64,000 nt of DNA from Flavobacterium tiangeerense. GTDB lineage: Bacteria > Bacteroidota > Bacteroidia > Flavobacteriales > Flavobacteriaceae. Position 1 is the stretch's first letter. Each line of letters starts with the position of its first letter. Shown piece after piece: positions 52,212-61,412 of this stretch. The translations under genes and the position numbers were made by a program. The notes beneath the pieces are model-generated. The model was not told the origin of the DNA. It saw only the letters and a program-made list of their open reading frames with translations, and did no database searches. The stretch is taken from assembly GCF_007830355.1 (NCBI RefSeq), contig NZ_VLKO01000003.1, positions 231 through 64,230 on the forward strand, read 5' to 3'.

Positions 52212-52427
52212 AATAAATATATGGTTATTCCCAACTGAGTATAAACGCAGAAAAACAAAGCAGAATGTATTTACATAGCACATTTATAAAGCTAAAAATA
52301 TAACTGCTCTTGAAAATTAAAAAGAGAATCGCTTATAAATCCACCATAACTTAGTATTTAATAAAAAGTTCAAAAAGTTTTAAAAAAATATCATACTATT
52401 GTAGTAAAAATCAACAGTATATATTTT

Positions 52428-55400
52428 ATGAAAACAAAATTACTTTTGATGTTTCTGTTTTTGACAATTACCTTACAAGCCCAAACTAATTTGGTGCCCA
52501 ATGGAAACTTCGAAAACTGGACATCCTCCTCACAACCAAATAATTGGTTTAGATTCTTTAACGGATTAGTATTCCAAAGTACTTCGGCTCAAAATGGAAG
52601 TTCGAGTACCAAAATGCAAATTACAAGTGGTACTTTTAATTACATCAACAGCGAGTTTTTTCCGGTTGTAGCTGGCAAAACGTATCGCATTACGATGTAT
52701 CACAAACTCGTTACGGGAACTTTCTCGGCCATTGACCTAAGTTTGTATCACCAACCAGGTACTTTTAAAACAGAAATTACCAAAAAAACCGATGCCATAA
52801 CGTCCAGCACCGAATGGCGAAAAATAGAATTTGACTACACCCCAACCATAAGCGAATCTATTGAAGTAGATATCTGGACAACTGGTACCTTGAACTCTGA
52901 AATTTTAGTAGACAATGTTTCTGTGGTTGATGTGGCTACAATTGGTGCTGCCTATACCTTTATCCCTGACCTTAATTTCGAGAAAAAATTAATTGAATTA
53001 GGACATGACTCAGGTACTCCTGATGGTAAGGTGTTGACTTCAAGTATAGCAGCAGTCACTTCATTAAATGTGGATACTCAATTAATTGCTGATTTAACAG
53101 GAATCCAAGATTTTACTTCCCTTAAAGCATTAATATGCGTTCCTACTAACGGTAATTTTTCAATTAATGGTGGAGGTGGATTATTAACAAAACTAGATGT
53201 CACCAAAAACAAAGCATTAACTAGTTTATCCTGTTATGCAAATAAAATAAAAGATTTAGATATCTCCCAAAACGTTGTCCTGACCTCTTTAGAAGTATAT
53301 GGAAATGGAATGATTGCATTGAATGTTTCTAGTAATGTGGCTTTAACTTCTTTAGATTGCAGCTTCAACAAAATAAGCTCAATAGATGTCTCTAAAAATG
53401 TGGCTTTAATAAATCTTAATTTTTTTTATAATGCGTTAACTACGATAGATCTTTCTAAAAATCTGGCTTTACAATATCTGTCTTGTTCTAATAACCAATT
53501 AACCACAGTAGACGTTTCTAAAAATGTGGCTTTACAATATCTATCTTGTTTTAGTAACCAATTAACCACAATAGACGTATCTAAAAATGTGGCTTTAACT
53601 ACCCTGATTTGTTATAGTAACAAGCTTACTACACTAGATCTTTCTAAAAATGTGGCTTTAAAATTTCTTGATTGTAGCAGCAACCAACTAACTAATTTTA
53701 ATCTTAAAAACGGAAAAAATACTTTAATAACTACCACTAATTTAAACCTTACCAAAAATCCAAATTTAAACTGTATTATGGTAGACGATGTTGCCTACGC
53801 CAACACCAATTGGGCAGGTAGAAAAGATATTTATGCTTTTTTCTCACCTTACGATTGTAGCTTAACAACACAAATACCGGATGCTAAATTTGAAGACAAA
53901 CTCATTGCTTTAAGCATTGACACTGATGGTAAAAATGGTGTAGTCTTAAGTTCAAGTATTGCAACTATAACTACATTAGACGTTGCTAATAGTAGTATTT
54001 TAGATTTAAAAGGCATCGAAGGGTTTAAAGCTTTGACTACTTTAAATTGTTCTGGAAATCAATTGAAAAAATTAGATTTATCTAAAAACACTGCAATAGC
54101 AACACTAAATTGCTCAAATAATCCAAGTTTAACCTGTATACAGGTAGCTGATATTGCTGTTGCTGAAAAATGGAACACTACCAAAGATGTTGCAGCAAGT
54201 TTTAGTTTAGATTGTACAATTTATACGTTAATTCCAGATGCTAAATTTGAAGATAAACTGATCGCATTAGGGATTGATAAAGACGGTAAAAATGGCAAAG
54301 TGGCTACTCAAAGCATAACTTCTTTAACCTCATTAAATATTGCGAATAGCAACATAACAGATTTAACAGGAATTCAAGATTTTGCTGAATTACAGTTTTT
54401 GTATTGTGAGAGAAACCAAATTGCAAATATAAATGTCTCGAATAATTTGAAATTAATTTACTTACATTGCTTTAGTAACAAGTTAACAAGTTTGGATGTT
54501 ACAAGAAATATTTTACTAGAAAACTTGGACTGTAGCGCTAACCTAATGTCAAGTTTAGATGTAACCAAAAATACAGCTTTACGCTTTTTAGCCATATCTA
54601 AATTTTCAATAAATTCAAGGGAAACAGGAGAAGGAAATTTTGAATCTATAGACGTTTCTAAAAATTTATTGTTACAAAAACTGTATTGTCAACAGAACAA
54701 AATACAAACGTTAGATCTTTCAAAAAACACAAAATTAGAGTACCTAGAATGTTCTGAAAATTCTTTAAAAGAATTAAATCTATCAAACAATACTCTATTA
54801 AACTTTTTACAGGTTAACAACAATCAATTAACAACTATTGATGTTTCGAAAAATATTTTGTTGAATTATCTTATTTGTAGGCAAAACAAATTAACACGAT
54901 TAGATGTCTCTAAAAATCTATTATTGACAAGTATAAGCTGTAGCGCAAATCAAATAAAGAATTTAGATGTTTCAAAAAACACCAAATTAGAACAATTATA
55001 TAGCGAACGAAACCAACTTAAAAGTTTAAATTTAAAAAACGGAAATAATGCTTTATTAAGGTATTCAGATTTACGAAATAATCCTGAATTGAGCTGTATT
55101 GAGGTAGATAATGTTGATTTTTCAAATACAAATTGGATAACTTTCAAAGATTCAAATACTAGTTTCAGCACTAACTGCACTTCATATACCATCATTCCTG
55201 ATCCTAAGTTTGAAGACGAGTTAATAGCATTAGGTTTTGATACTGATGGAAAAAACGGAAAAGTACTTACAGCTAACATTGCCACTGTAACCTCCTTGGA
55301 TGTATCCAATGCAGGAATAACAGATTTAACAGGAATTGAAGACTTTACTTCTTTACAAAGTTTAAGCTGTAACAACAATCAATTAACTAAGATAGATCTA

Positions 55401-56951
55401 AAATACAATCACGATCTAGAAAGTTTAAATATTGCAAATAACAAAATATCAGTATTGAAATTAGTTTATAATACGAAACTTGGAGATATTCAGTGCAACG
55501 ACAATTTGATAAGAACATTGGACTTCTCTCTGCTTAAAAACTTGAGTCAAATTATGTGTCAAAACAACAAACTAGTTTCCTTAAATTTAAAAAACGGCAC
55601 CAATAAACTTACTAATGGACCAAGTATTAAAAATTTTACCAGTAATCCAGAATTAACTTGTATACAAGTAGATGACGCTACCTATTCAAACACGAACTGG
55701 ACTTTCTACAAAGATACTACAGCAAATTATAGTTCAGATTGTGCCTACTCCACTTTGATTCCAGATTCAAAATTTGAGGATAAATTAATTGCATTAGGCA
55801 TTGATACTGATGGAAAAAACGGAAAAGTGTTAACTGCAAGTATAGAGAATGTAACAGCACTTAACGTTTCTACAAGCTCGATTACTGATTTGACAGGAAT
55901 ACAAGATTTTGTTTCGTTAGTTTTTTTAAATTGCAGCATCAATCAAATAACTGCTTTAGATACTTCTAAAAATTTAGCTTTGACAACATTAGATTGCAGT
56001 AATAATAAGATAACCTCTCTGGACGTTTCTAAAAATATAGCTTTAACAAAATTTAATTGTTTTAACAATAATCTTCAATCTTTAAACCTAAAAAACGGTA
56101 AAAATAGTTTACTAATTAAGGATAATATTGCTTTAAGTAATAATAGAAACTTATACTGTATACTGGTTGATGACGTTGCCTATGCTAATACTAATTGGTC
56201 AACAAGGAAAGATGCAACCACTGCATTTAATAGCGTAGAATGTATTGCATTATCATTACCTTCAAACAATTTTGCTATTGAATCTAAAGGTGAAACTTGC
56301 CTTAATACAAACAATGGCGAAATAAACATTACTGCAACAGCAGCTTATGGCTATAAAGCAACAATAAATGCAACTCCATATACATTTACCAATAACAGTT
56401 TAAAAGTAACCAATCTAGCTCCAGGATCGTACACGGTTACAATCACTATTCCTGGTGAAAACTTTGAGCAAATCTTTACTATCAATATTCCTAAAGGGGC
56501 AACTATAACAGGAAGATTAAGTAAGGTAACAGAAAAAATTGCGGTTGAAATTGCTACAGGAACGGCTCCTTATACAGTTTTCTTGAACGGAGTGGAACAA
56601 TTTGAAACCAATGATACATCATTTACTGTGGATGCAAAAACAAGTGGTTTACTGGAAGTAAAATCAGCTAAAGCTTGTGAAGGAATTTTTGCGAAAGAAA
56701 TTGCAACACTAGAGGGAACATTCTCTGCATTCCCAAATCCGACTTCAGGAGCTTTTGAAATAGAAATACCAACCACAAACAAGGAAGTTAGTATTAGTAT
56801 TTTTAATTTAGAAGGTAAATTGATCTCCAACAAAAAATACAGTGTTGGAAATGGAAAAGTACAACTCTCATTAGACGATCAACCAGCTGGGATCTATATG
56901 ACTAAAGTGGAGCTAGACCGTCCAGAATTTATAAAAATTATTAAAAAATAA
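52428..56951 (+). CDS. T9SS leucine-rich-repeat surface protein
   Basis: The 1507-aa protein has a signal peptide (MKTKLLLMFLFLTITLQAQ). A jelly-roll, carbohydrate-binding-like module fills residues about 21-172 (NLVPNGNFENWTSSSQPNNW). Five repeated blocks follow, each beginning IPDxxFExxLIxLGxDxDGxNGxVL and continuing with short leucine-rich repeats (TSLDCSFNKISSIDVSKNVA, LTTLDCSNNKITSLDVSKNI). A SprB-like module lies at about 1285-1340 (GETCLNTNNGEINITAT), and a type A sorting domain closes the protein (FPNPTSGAFEIEIPTTNK). It is a likely exported adhesin or binding protein. A lipoprotein gene follows after 4 bp. The start is directly before the signal peptide. Confidence 0.85.
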   Translation: MKTKLLLMFLFLTITLQAQTNLVPNGNFENWTSSSQPNNWFRFFNGLVFQSTSAQNGSSSTKMQITSGTFNYINSEFFPVVAGKTYRITMYHKLVTGTFSAIDLSLYHQPGTFKTEITKKTDAITSSTEWRKIEFDYTPTISESIEVDIWTTGTLNSEILVDNVSVVDVATIGAAYTFIPDLNFEKKLIELGHDSGTPDGKVLTSSIAAVTSLNVDTQLIADLTGIQDFTSLKALICVPTNGNFSINGGGGLLTKLDVTKNKALTSLSCYANKIKDLDISQNVVLTSLEVYGNGMIALNVSSNVALTSLDCSFNKISSIDVSKNVALINLNFFYNALTTIDLSKNLALQYLSCSNNQLTTVDVSKNVALQYLSCFSNQLTTIDVSKNVALTTLICYSNKLTTLDLSKNVALKFLDCSSNQLTNFNLKNGKNTLITTTNLNLTKNPNLNCIMVDDVAYANTNWAGRKDIYAFFSPYDCSLTTQIPDAKFEDKLIALSIDTDGKNGVVLSSSIATITTLDVANSSILDLKGIEGFKALTTLNCSGNQLKKLDLSKNTAIATLNCSNNPSLTCIQVADIAVAEKWNTTKDVAASFSLDCTIYTLIPDAKFEDKLIALGIDKDGKNGKVATQSITSLTSLNIANSNITDLTGIQDFAELQFLYCERNQIANINVSNNLKLIYLHCFSNKLTSLDVTRNILLENLDCSANLMSSLDVTKNTALRFLAISKFSINSRETGEGNFESIDVSKNLLLQKLYCQQNKIQTLDLSKNTKLEYLECSENSLKELNLSNNTLLNFLQVNNNQLTTIDVSKNILLNYLICRQNKLTRLDVSKNLLLTSISCSANQIKNLDVSKNTKLEQLYSERNQLKSLNLKNGNNALLRYSDLRNNPELSCIEVDNVDFSNTNWITFKDSNTSFSTNCTSYTIIPDPKFEDELIALGFDTDGKNGKVLTANIATVTSLDVSNAGITDLTGIEDFTSLQSLSCNNNQLTKIDLKYNHDLESLNIANNKISVLKLVYNTKLGDIQCNDNLIRTLDFSLLKNLSQIMCQNNKLVSLNLKNGTNKLTNGPSIKNFTSNPELTCIQVDDATYSNTNWTFYKDTTANYSSDCAYSTLIPDSKFEDKLIALGIDTDGKNGKVLTASIENVTALNVSTSSITDLTGIQDFVSLVFLNCSINQITALDTSKNLALTTLDCSNNKITSLDVSKNIALTKFNCFNNNLQSLNLKNGKNSLLIKDNIALSNNRNLYCILVDDVAYANTNWSTRKDATTAFNSVECIALSLPSNNFAIESKGETCLNTNNGEINITATAAYGYKATINATPYTFTNNSLKVTNLAPGSYTVTITIPGENFEQIFTINIPKGATITGRLSKVTEKIAVEIATGTAPYTVFLNGVEQFETNDTSFTVDAKTSGLLEVKSAKACEGIFAKEIATLEGTFSAFPNPTSGAFEIEIPTTNKEVSISIFNLEGKLISNKKYSVGNGKVQLSLDDQPAGIYMTKVELDRPEFIKIIKK

Positions 56952-56955
56952 AAAA

Positions 56956-57642
56956 ATGAAACGTTTTCTATATCTATCCATAGCAGGACTTATGATTACT
57001 GCTTGTAGTAGCGGTGGTGACGAACCAGAAGTTAAAAATTCGGCTCCAACTACTCCTGGTTTAACTGCACCAGACGATAATAAACTTTGCTTAAACACCT
57101 CGGTTGTGTTTGAATGGAAACCAGCAACCGATGTTAATAACGATGCTATTACCTATCAATTGCAAGTAGCCAAAGACAATCAGTTCACTCAAATAATAAA
57201 AACTGAAGATATTCAAGGCTTATCTAAGAGCATCGATCTAGAAAAAAATACGGCGTATTACTGGAGAGTTAAATCTACAGACAGTAAAGGTCTTTTTAGT
57301 GCGTATTCCTCAACCTTTAAGTTTTACACCTCAGGAGATGCAGTAATTAACCATCTTCCGTTTGTGCCTGAATTAGTTGCACCTACTCAAAATGTGGTAT
57401 TGAATACTTCAACCACTACATTAAAATGGAACGCTACTGATGTTGATGCTACTGATGTTTTAACGTATGACATCTATTTTGGAACGAGTGCAAATCCTAC
57501 TACAAAAATCAAGGAAAATAGTACTTCAAAATCATTTGATGTGACCTTAGAATCTAGCAAAGAATATCATTGGAAAATAGTAGTCAAAGACAACAAAGGT
57601 GGAGAAACTACTGGACAAATTTGGAAATTTAAAACCAATTAA
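56956..57642 (+). CDS. FN3-domain lipoprotein
   Basis: The 228-aa protein has a lipoprotein signal peptide (MKRFLYLSIAGLMITACSSG, lipidated Cys at residue 17) and two fibronectin type III-like modules (about residues 35-125 and 130-228) with paired landmarks SVVFEWKPATDVNNDAITYQ, YYWRVKSTDSKGLFS, TLKWNATDVDATDVLTYDIY and YHWKIVVKDNKGGETTGQ. It begins 4 bp after the LRR gene and shares its terminator, so the pair is an operon. It probably anchors at the outer membrane as partner of the LRR surface protein. Domain and lipobox are clear; its partner is inferred. Confidence 0.8.
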   Translation: MKRFLYLSIAGLMITACSSGGDEPEVKNSAPTTPGLTAPDDNKLCLNTSVVFEWKPATDVNNDAITYQLQVAKDNQFTQIIKTEDIQGLSKSIDLEKNTAYYWRVKSTDSKGLFSAYSSTFKFYTSGDAVINHLPFVPELVAPTQNVVLNTSTTTLKWNATDVDATDVLTYDIYFGTSANPTTKIKENSTSKSFDVTLESSKEYHWKIVVKDNKGGETTGQIWKFKTN

Positions 57643-57661
57643 TACTTTCCACTTTTAGTAA

Positions 57662-57704
57662 AAAAGCCCCGTTTTCTGTAAAAAGAAAATGGGGCTTTTA
57701 TTTT
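57662..57704 (+). terminator. Intrinsic terminator of the LRR/lipoprotein operon
   Basis: AAAAGCCCCGTTTTC and GAAAATGGGGCTTTT pair with a loop of about nine bases, followed by ATTTT. Confidence 0.85.
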
Positions 57705-58361
57705 ACAGAAATAAAACATACAATTAATCCTCACTTTTAAGATTGCCATTTCCACACTGTCGCTCGTTTGCAACGAGTGCCTACTTAATTAGCTTTTAAA
57801 AAGATCATAGTGCTTACAAAGTGGATAATTCACTCTATCAATCCATTATGCACTAAAATACTAGGTTAGATAGCGGATGTATCTCCTTTCACTATAGTTC
57901 CAAAATTTAAAGGGCATTATTGTAATTGATACGATTAAACTTTTCACTGAAATAGGCACTCTTTGAAACAAGCGCAAAGGTGAAAAACGTCTTTGATTTT
58001 TAAAATTCCATATTATATGAGGACTCAGACCTAACAGGTTTTAACAAACCGTAAAGTTTGCAAAACGGCTGATTTAAACAGAAGTATTGCAATACGATGG
58101 TACTATTTTTTTGTACTGAAAACAAAACGTTCTCTCCTAGCCCCGATGGAAGTGGAAATCCTTTATTTAGAGCCGGTTTTTTAACCGGTTTTTAACAAAG
58201 ATTGCACCGAACAGCGGGACAACTCGTGTGCTGGGCAAAAAATATGCTGCTCCTAGAAAAACACACAAATATTTCCGATGGACAGGCTTTTGAAATGAAC
58301 TTTAAAGCACCTGACACCGTTTTAAGGCGCTGTTTGAATAAAAAACACTCGACTAACAAAT
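57705..58361. other. Gene-free region with old repeats and a structured element
   Basis: About 650 bp. 57766-57830 shares GTTTGCAACGAGTGCCTACT with 14537-14600. 58022-58050 is a degraded palindrome copy. 58137-58220 is the structured element described separately. A plus-strand ORF at 58202 overlaps that element and looks spurious. Confidence 0.55.
58137..58220 (+). ncRNA. Structured repetitive RNA-like element (copy 1; possibly Flavo-1 type)
   Basis: AGCCCCGATGGAAGTGGAAA and TCCTTT are followed by a variable stem (CCGGTT-TTTT-AACCGG) and by AAAGATTGCACCGAACAGCG and GGAC. Outer CCCCG/CGGG and AATCCTTT/AAAGATT segments can pair. A second copy with a different inner stem but the same outer sequence lies at 63850-63926 on the other strand. 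I recall this pattern from many Flavobacteriaceae genomes; the family name (perhaps Rfam Flavo-1) is uncertain. Confidence 0.5.
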
Positions 58362-59462
58362 TTATATTGCTTCGAATAATTTGCCAGGTAATGGCCTTAT
58401 AACGCCTTTTAATTCCATATTTAAGAGCATTCCTGATATTTTGTAAATAGGGAAATCACAGCGTAGGGCAATAATGTCCATCAATTCTTTTCCTGTTTTT
58501 AGGAGGTAATCGTATACTTTTTGTTCGTCATCATCAAGGGTCACAAACAATTGCTTTTGTACGGGTTTAGAATCCTGCTGAATGTCCCAATTTAAGATAT
58601 ACACCAAATCAGCAGCGCTAGTGAGCACATTTGCTTTTTGGGTTTTAATGAGGTTGTTGCAGCCTTGGCTGTATTTATCGGTAACGCGACCAGGAACTGC
58701 AAATACGTCACGGTTGTAGTCATTGGCCATATTGGCCGTAATCAAGGAGCCGCCTCTATCTGCTGATTCAACAACGATGGTTGCCTCAGACATGCCTGCA
58801 ACGATGCGGTTTCTGCGCACAAAGTTTTCTTTGTCTGGATTTGTAGTACTCCAAAATTCGGTCATAAAACCTCCGTTTTGTTCAACTGCAGCTACGTATT
58901 TTTTATGAGTTTTGGGATAAATTTGGTTCAATCCATGAGCTACAACGCCTATGGTTTGCAACTGAAATTCTATGGCAAGTTGATGGGCCACGATATCAAC
59001 TCCATAGGCAAAACCACTCACGATTATTGGATTAAGAGGAGCCAAATCTGAGATAAATTTTCTGCAAAATTCAATACCGTATGCAGTAATTTGGCGAGTA
59101 CCTACTATGCTAATTATTTTTTTATTTTTTAAGTCTATATTTCCAGATTGAAACAATAATAAGGGTCCGTCAAAGCAATGTTTGAGTCTTTCTGGATAAT
59201 CTTGATCTAAAAAACTGGTTGTTTTAATGGCATTGGCTTTTAGGAATGCTAATTCTTGATTTGCCTTTTCAAATACTGATTTGTCTTTAAGGTTTTTTAA
59301 TAGCGTAGCTCCAACACCATCAATGGCAGCGAGTTGGGTAGTTTTTGTTTTAAATACTTCTTCGGCAGAACCACAATGTGATAGTAATTTCTTGGCCATA
59401 ATGTCCCCTACTCCCTCTACACGTTGCAAAGCTAAAATATAAAATAAATCCTGTTCGTTCAT
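58362..59462 (-). CDS. dprA: DNA-processing protein DprA
   Basis: The 366-aa protein begins with a helix-hairpin-helix-like segment (ILALQRVEGVGDIMAKKLLS). The DprA Rossmann core follows: IISIVGTRQITAYG, VSGFAYGVDIVAHQLAI, TIGVVAHGLNQIYPKTHKK, VRRNRIVAGMSEATIVVESA, GGSLITANMANDYNRDVFAVPG and NNLIKTQKANVLTSA. A C-terminal winged-helix-like domain ends MLLNMELKGVIRPLPG. DprA binds incoming single-stranded DNA during transformation and loads RecA. The gene is single on its strand, divergent from the HU-SPOR gene 102 bp away. Length is usual. The call is firm. Confidence 0.95.
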   Translation of the reverse strand: MNEQDLFYILALQRVEGVGDIMAKKLLSHCGSAEEVFKTKTTQLAAIDGVGATLLKNLKDKSVFEKANQELAFLKANAIKTTSFLDQDYPERLKHCFDGPLLLFQSGNIDLKNKKIISIVGTRQITAYGIEFCRKFISDLAPLNPIIVSGFAYGVDIVAHQLAIEFQLQTIGVVAHGLNQIYPKTHKKYVAAVEQNGGFMTEFWSTTNPDKENFVRRNRIVAGMSEATIVVESADRGGSLITANMANDYNRDVFAVPGRVTDKYSQGCNNLIKTQKANVLTSAADLVYILNWDIQQDSKPVQKQLFVTLDDDEQKVYDYLLKTGKELMDIIALRCDFPIYKISGMLLNMELKGVIRPLPGKLFEAI

Positions 59463-59528
59463 GCTAAATATTTGAAAGTGAAAAGTATAAATTTTTGGGG
59501 GAATTGTTAATAAAAATTGTGAATAAAA

Positions 59529-59559
59529 TTTTGATAACTATTTTCATTGTATAACTTTG
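59529..59559 (+). promoter_or_regulatory. Bacteroidota-type promoter of the HU-SPOR gene
   Basis: TTTTG (59529-59533), 18 bases, then TAACTTTG (59552-59559) match the -33 and -7 elements well. The ATG at 59565 is only 5 bp downstream, suggesting a leaderless transcript. This argues for the start at 59565 rather than the in-frame ATG at 59547, which lies inside the promoter. Confidence 0.65.
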
Positions 59560-59564
59560 CTACT

Positions 59565-60512
59565 ATGAAAATCGAAATTTATATCGCTCAGCTTTTATAC
59601 CGTTATCAATGTGTAACTGTTCCTGGTTTAGGGGCATTTTTGACTGAAATCCAATCTGCGAAACTTGAGCAAGGTTCTCATTCTTTTTCTCCGCCTACCA
59701 AAAAAATAGCATTTAATGCAAATTTAAAAAATAATGATGGCTTACTAGCGAATCATATTGCGCTAGCTGAGAAAAAATCTTATGATTATGCCGTGGGAGC
59801 TATACAATATGAAGTATTCAAATGGAAAAAATCATTAGAAGAAAATAAATATTTGACTCTTAATAACATAGGTGACTTACGTTTGAATGCAGAAAACAAT
59901 ATAGTGTTTACCCCATTTGACCAAACCAATTATTTAACCAGTTCATTTGGTTTAGCTCCATTTATTTCACCACAAGTAAAAAGACTAGTCGAGGAAGAAG
60001 TGTTCAGTTTTGAAGATAATACACAAACGGTTACCTTTATACCAACAGAACCTAGAACTATTTCTCCATACTTAAAATATGCAGCTGTGTTTGTATTAGG
60101 TTTAGGACTTGTAGGTAGCGTGGGTTACCCTATGTATGAAAATCAAGTTGCATCTCAAACTTTACTGGTAAAAACTGCAGTACAAAAGCAAGTTCAAAAC
60201 AAGATTCAAGAGGCAACTTTTATTATTGAAAATCCTATACCAGCGGTTACTTTAACTGTAAAATCTTCAGAAAAAGCTACCCTACCTTATCACATTATGG
60301 CTGGAGTGTATAGAGATCAACATAATGCTAATGCGAGTTTAAAAAATCTTAAAAAATTAGGGTTTCCTGCCAGACGTATTGCTCCCAATAAAAATGGGTA
60401 TTACCCAGTTTTATACGGAAGTTATGCCACATTTGCAGAAGCAGAAAAAGCAAAAAAAGAAATCAACAATACGCACAATCCTGATGCCTGGATTTTGATA
60501 GAATCGCTTTAA
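59565..60512 (+). CDS. HU-domain and SPOR-domain membrane protein
   Basis: The 315-aa protein starts at 59565 (MKIEIYIAQLLYRYQCVTVP). Residues about 1-140 form the paired HU-like domains of the bacterial CCDC81 type (VPGLGAFLTEIQSAKL, KIAFNANLKNNDGLLANHIA). One transmembrane helix follows (about 172-190, YLKYAAVFVLGLGLVGSVGY). The C-terminal SPOR domain (about 238-315, YHIMAGVYRDQHNANASLKN, YPVLYGSYATFAEAEKAKKE) binds denuded peptidoglycan at division sites. The topology places HU domains in the cytoplasm and SPOR in the periplasm, so it could link DNA or division proteins to the cell wall. The domain calls are strong; the role is inferred from the families. Confidence 0.88.
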   Translation: MKIEIYIAQLLYRYQCVTVPGLGAFLTEIQSAKLEQGSHSFSPPTKKIAFNANLKNNDGLLANHIALAEKKSYDYAVGAIQYEVFKWKKSLEENKYLTLNNIGDLRLNAENNIVFTPFDQTNYLTSSFGLAPFISPQVKRLVEEEVFSFEDNTQTVTFIPTEPRTISPYLKYAAVFVLGLGLVGSVGYPMYENQVASQTLLVKTAVQKQVQNKIQEATFIIENPIPAVTLTVKSSEKATLPYHIMAGVYRDQHNANASLKNLKKLGFPARRIAPNKNGYYPVLYGSYATFAEAEKAKKEINNTHNPDAWILIESL

Positions 60513-60533
60513 AGTACACTTTATCACTGATAT

Positions 60534-60575
60534 AAAATCCCCTAAATAGTAAAATTTATTTAGGGGATTTTTTTT
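60534..60575 (+). terminator. Intrinsic terminator of the HU-SPOR gene
   Basis: AAAATCCCCTAAATA and TATTTAGGGGATTTT flank a short loop, and the right arm continues as a run of eight T. Confidence 0.8.
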
Positions 60576-60631
60576 AAAACTTGAATTAACTCTTTGTCCT
60601 AATACATCTCAAGTCAAGATTATATTGTTTG

Positions 60632-61396
60632 TTATACCGTTACTAGCTGCTGTAGTCTAATTCTACTTTGAGCAATAATAATTTTTATCAATTTCAAACG
60701 CAAACTAAAGTTCCAGCGGGGCAATTGCGGGTGTTCCATGTGTTCACTAATCATTATAATTGTAACCACAATCATGGCTAAATTATGACCAGTAGGCAAA
60801 AGCATAGGAAACAACATTAAGGCCCATCCTGCTCCTACGCACCATAAACCATGGTAGATTCCGTAAACAAATGCATCTCGTTTTGCCGACCATCCAAAGG
60901 CTGAAAGTGTCCAATGTTCGTGACCTCGGTTCAAACATTGCTGTTTTATAGGTGAAAATTGCCAAATTATAGCTACAATCATAAAGCCCAATGCCGGTAA
61001 ATAAGACATAGGAAGTAACAAATTTAACATCATGATAATTGCAATCATGAATACACCGGTTACCATCCAAATTAGAACATAACCTAAAACAAATAACAAA
61101 GCATTTAAAAAACGATTCCGCTTCAAGCTTTGCATGTGAATTAGTTGAATGGGTACGATTAATTTAGGTAACATCATAGCCACAACCATTAACCCCCAGC
61201 CTAATAGCTGGGAAGAAAATGGATTCATTTCTAATAACATTTTTAAGGATCCAGCGGAAGGACCAGACGCAGAAACATGGCAGTGTTCCATAGTCATAAT
61301 ATTCCCAGGATTTACTAATAGCAGTACCCAAACAAGCAAACTGATGCTTATGATTATAAAGTTGATGCTTAATTTACTGTATTTTGATAGTTTCAT
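60632..61396 (-). CDS. DUF2182-family integral membrane protein
   Basis: The 254-aa protein has about six hydrophobic segments and the DUF2182 landmarks: WGLMVVAMMLPKL near residue 68, YVLIWMVTGVF, WQFSPIKQQCLNRGH, and GIYHGLWCVGAGWALML. The N-terminal loop is His/Met-rich (TMEHCHVSASGP). DUF2182 is described as a predicted metal-binding membrane family; no reaction is established. It lies 16 bp downstream of the tyrosinase gene on the same strand, so copper delivery or a related membrane function for the tyrosinase is a plausible inference. C-terminal tail: IIAQSRIRLQQLVTV. Confidence 0.75.
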   Translation of the reverse strand: MKLSKYSKLSINFIIISISLLVWVLLLVNPGNIMTMEHCHVSASGPSAGSLKMLLEMNPFSSQLLGWGLMVVAMMLPKLIVPIQLIHMQSLKRNRFLNALLFVLGYVLIWMVTGVFMIAIIMMLNLLLPMSYLPALGFMIVAIIWQFSPIKQQCLNRGHEHWTLSAFGWSAKRDAFVYGIYHGLWCVGAGWALMLFPMLLPTGHNLAMIVVTIIMISEHMEHPQLPRWNFSLRLKLIKIIIAQSRIRLQQLVTV

Positions 61397-61412
61397 ACTT
61401 TCTTTTTTTGGT

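Larger units (their letters stand above)
51957..52427. other. Intergenic region upstream of the LRR protein gene
   Basis: About 470 bp. The left 255 bp are the composite repeat and palindrome. 52212-52427 is AT-rich upstream sequence of the LRR gene; no clear promoter could be chosen. Confidence 0.5.

Noticed and set aside
58202..58402. 66-aa plus-strand ORF
   Set aside because: It starts inside the structured element and overlaps the 3' end of dprA antisense; no recognisable protein features.
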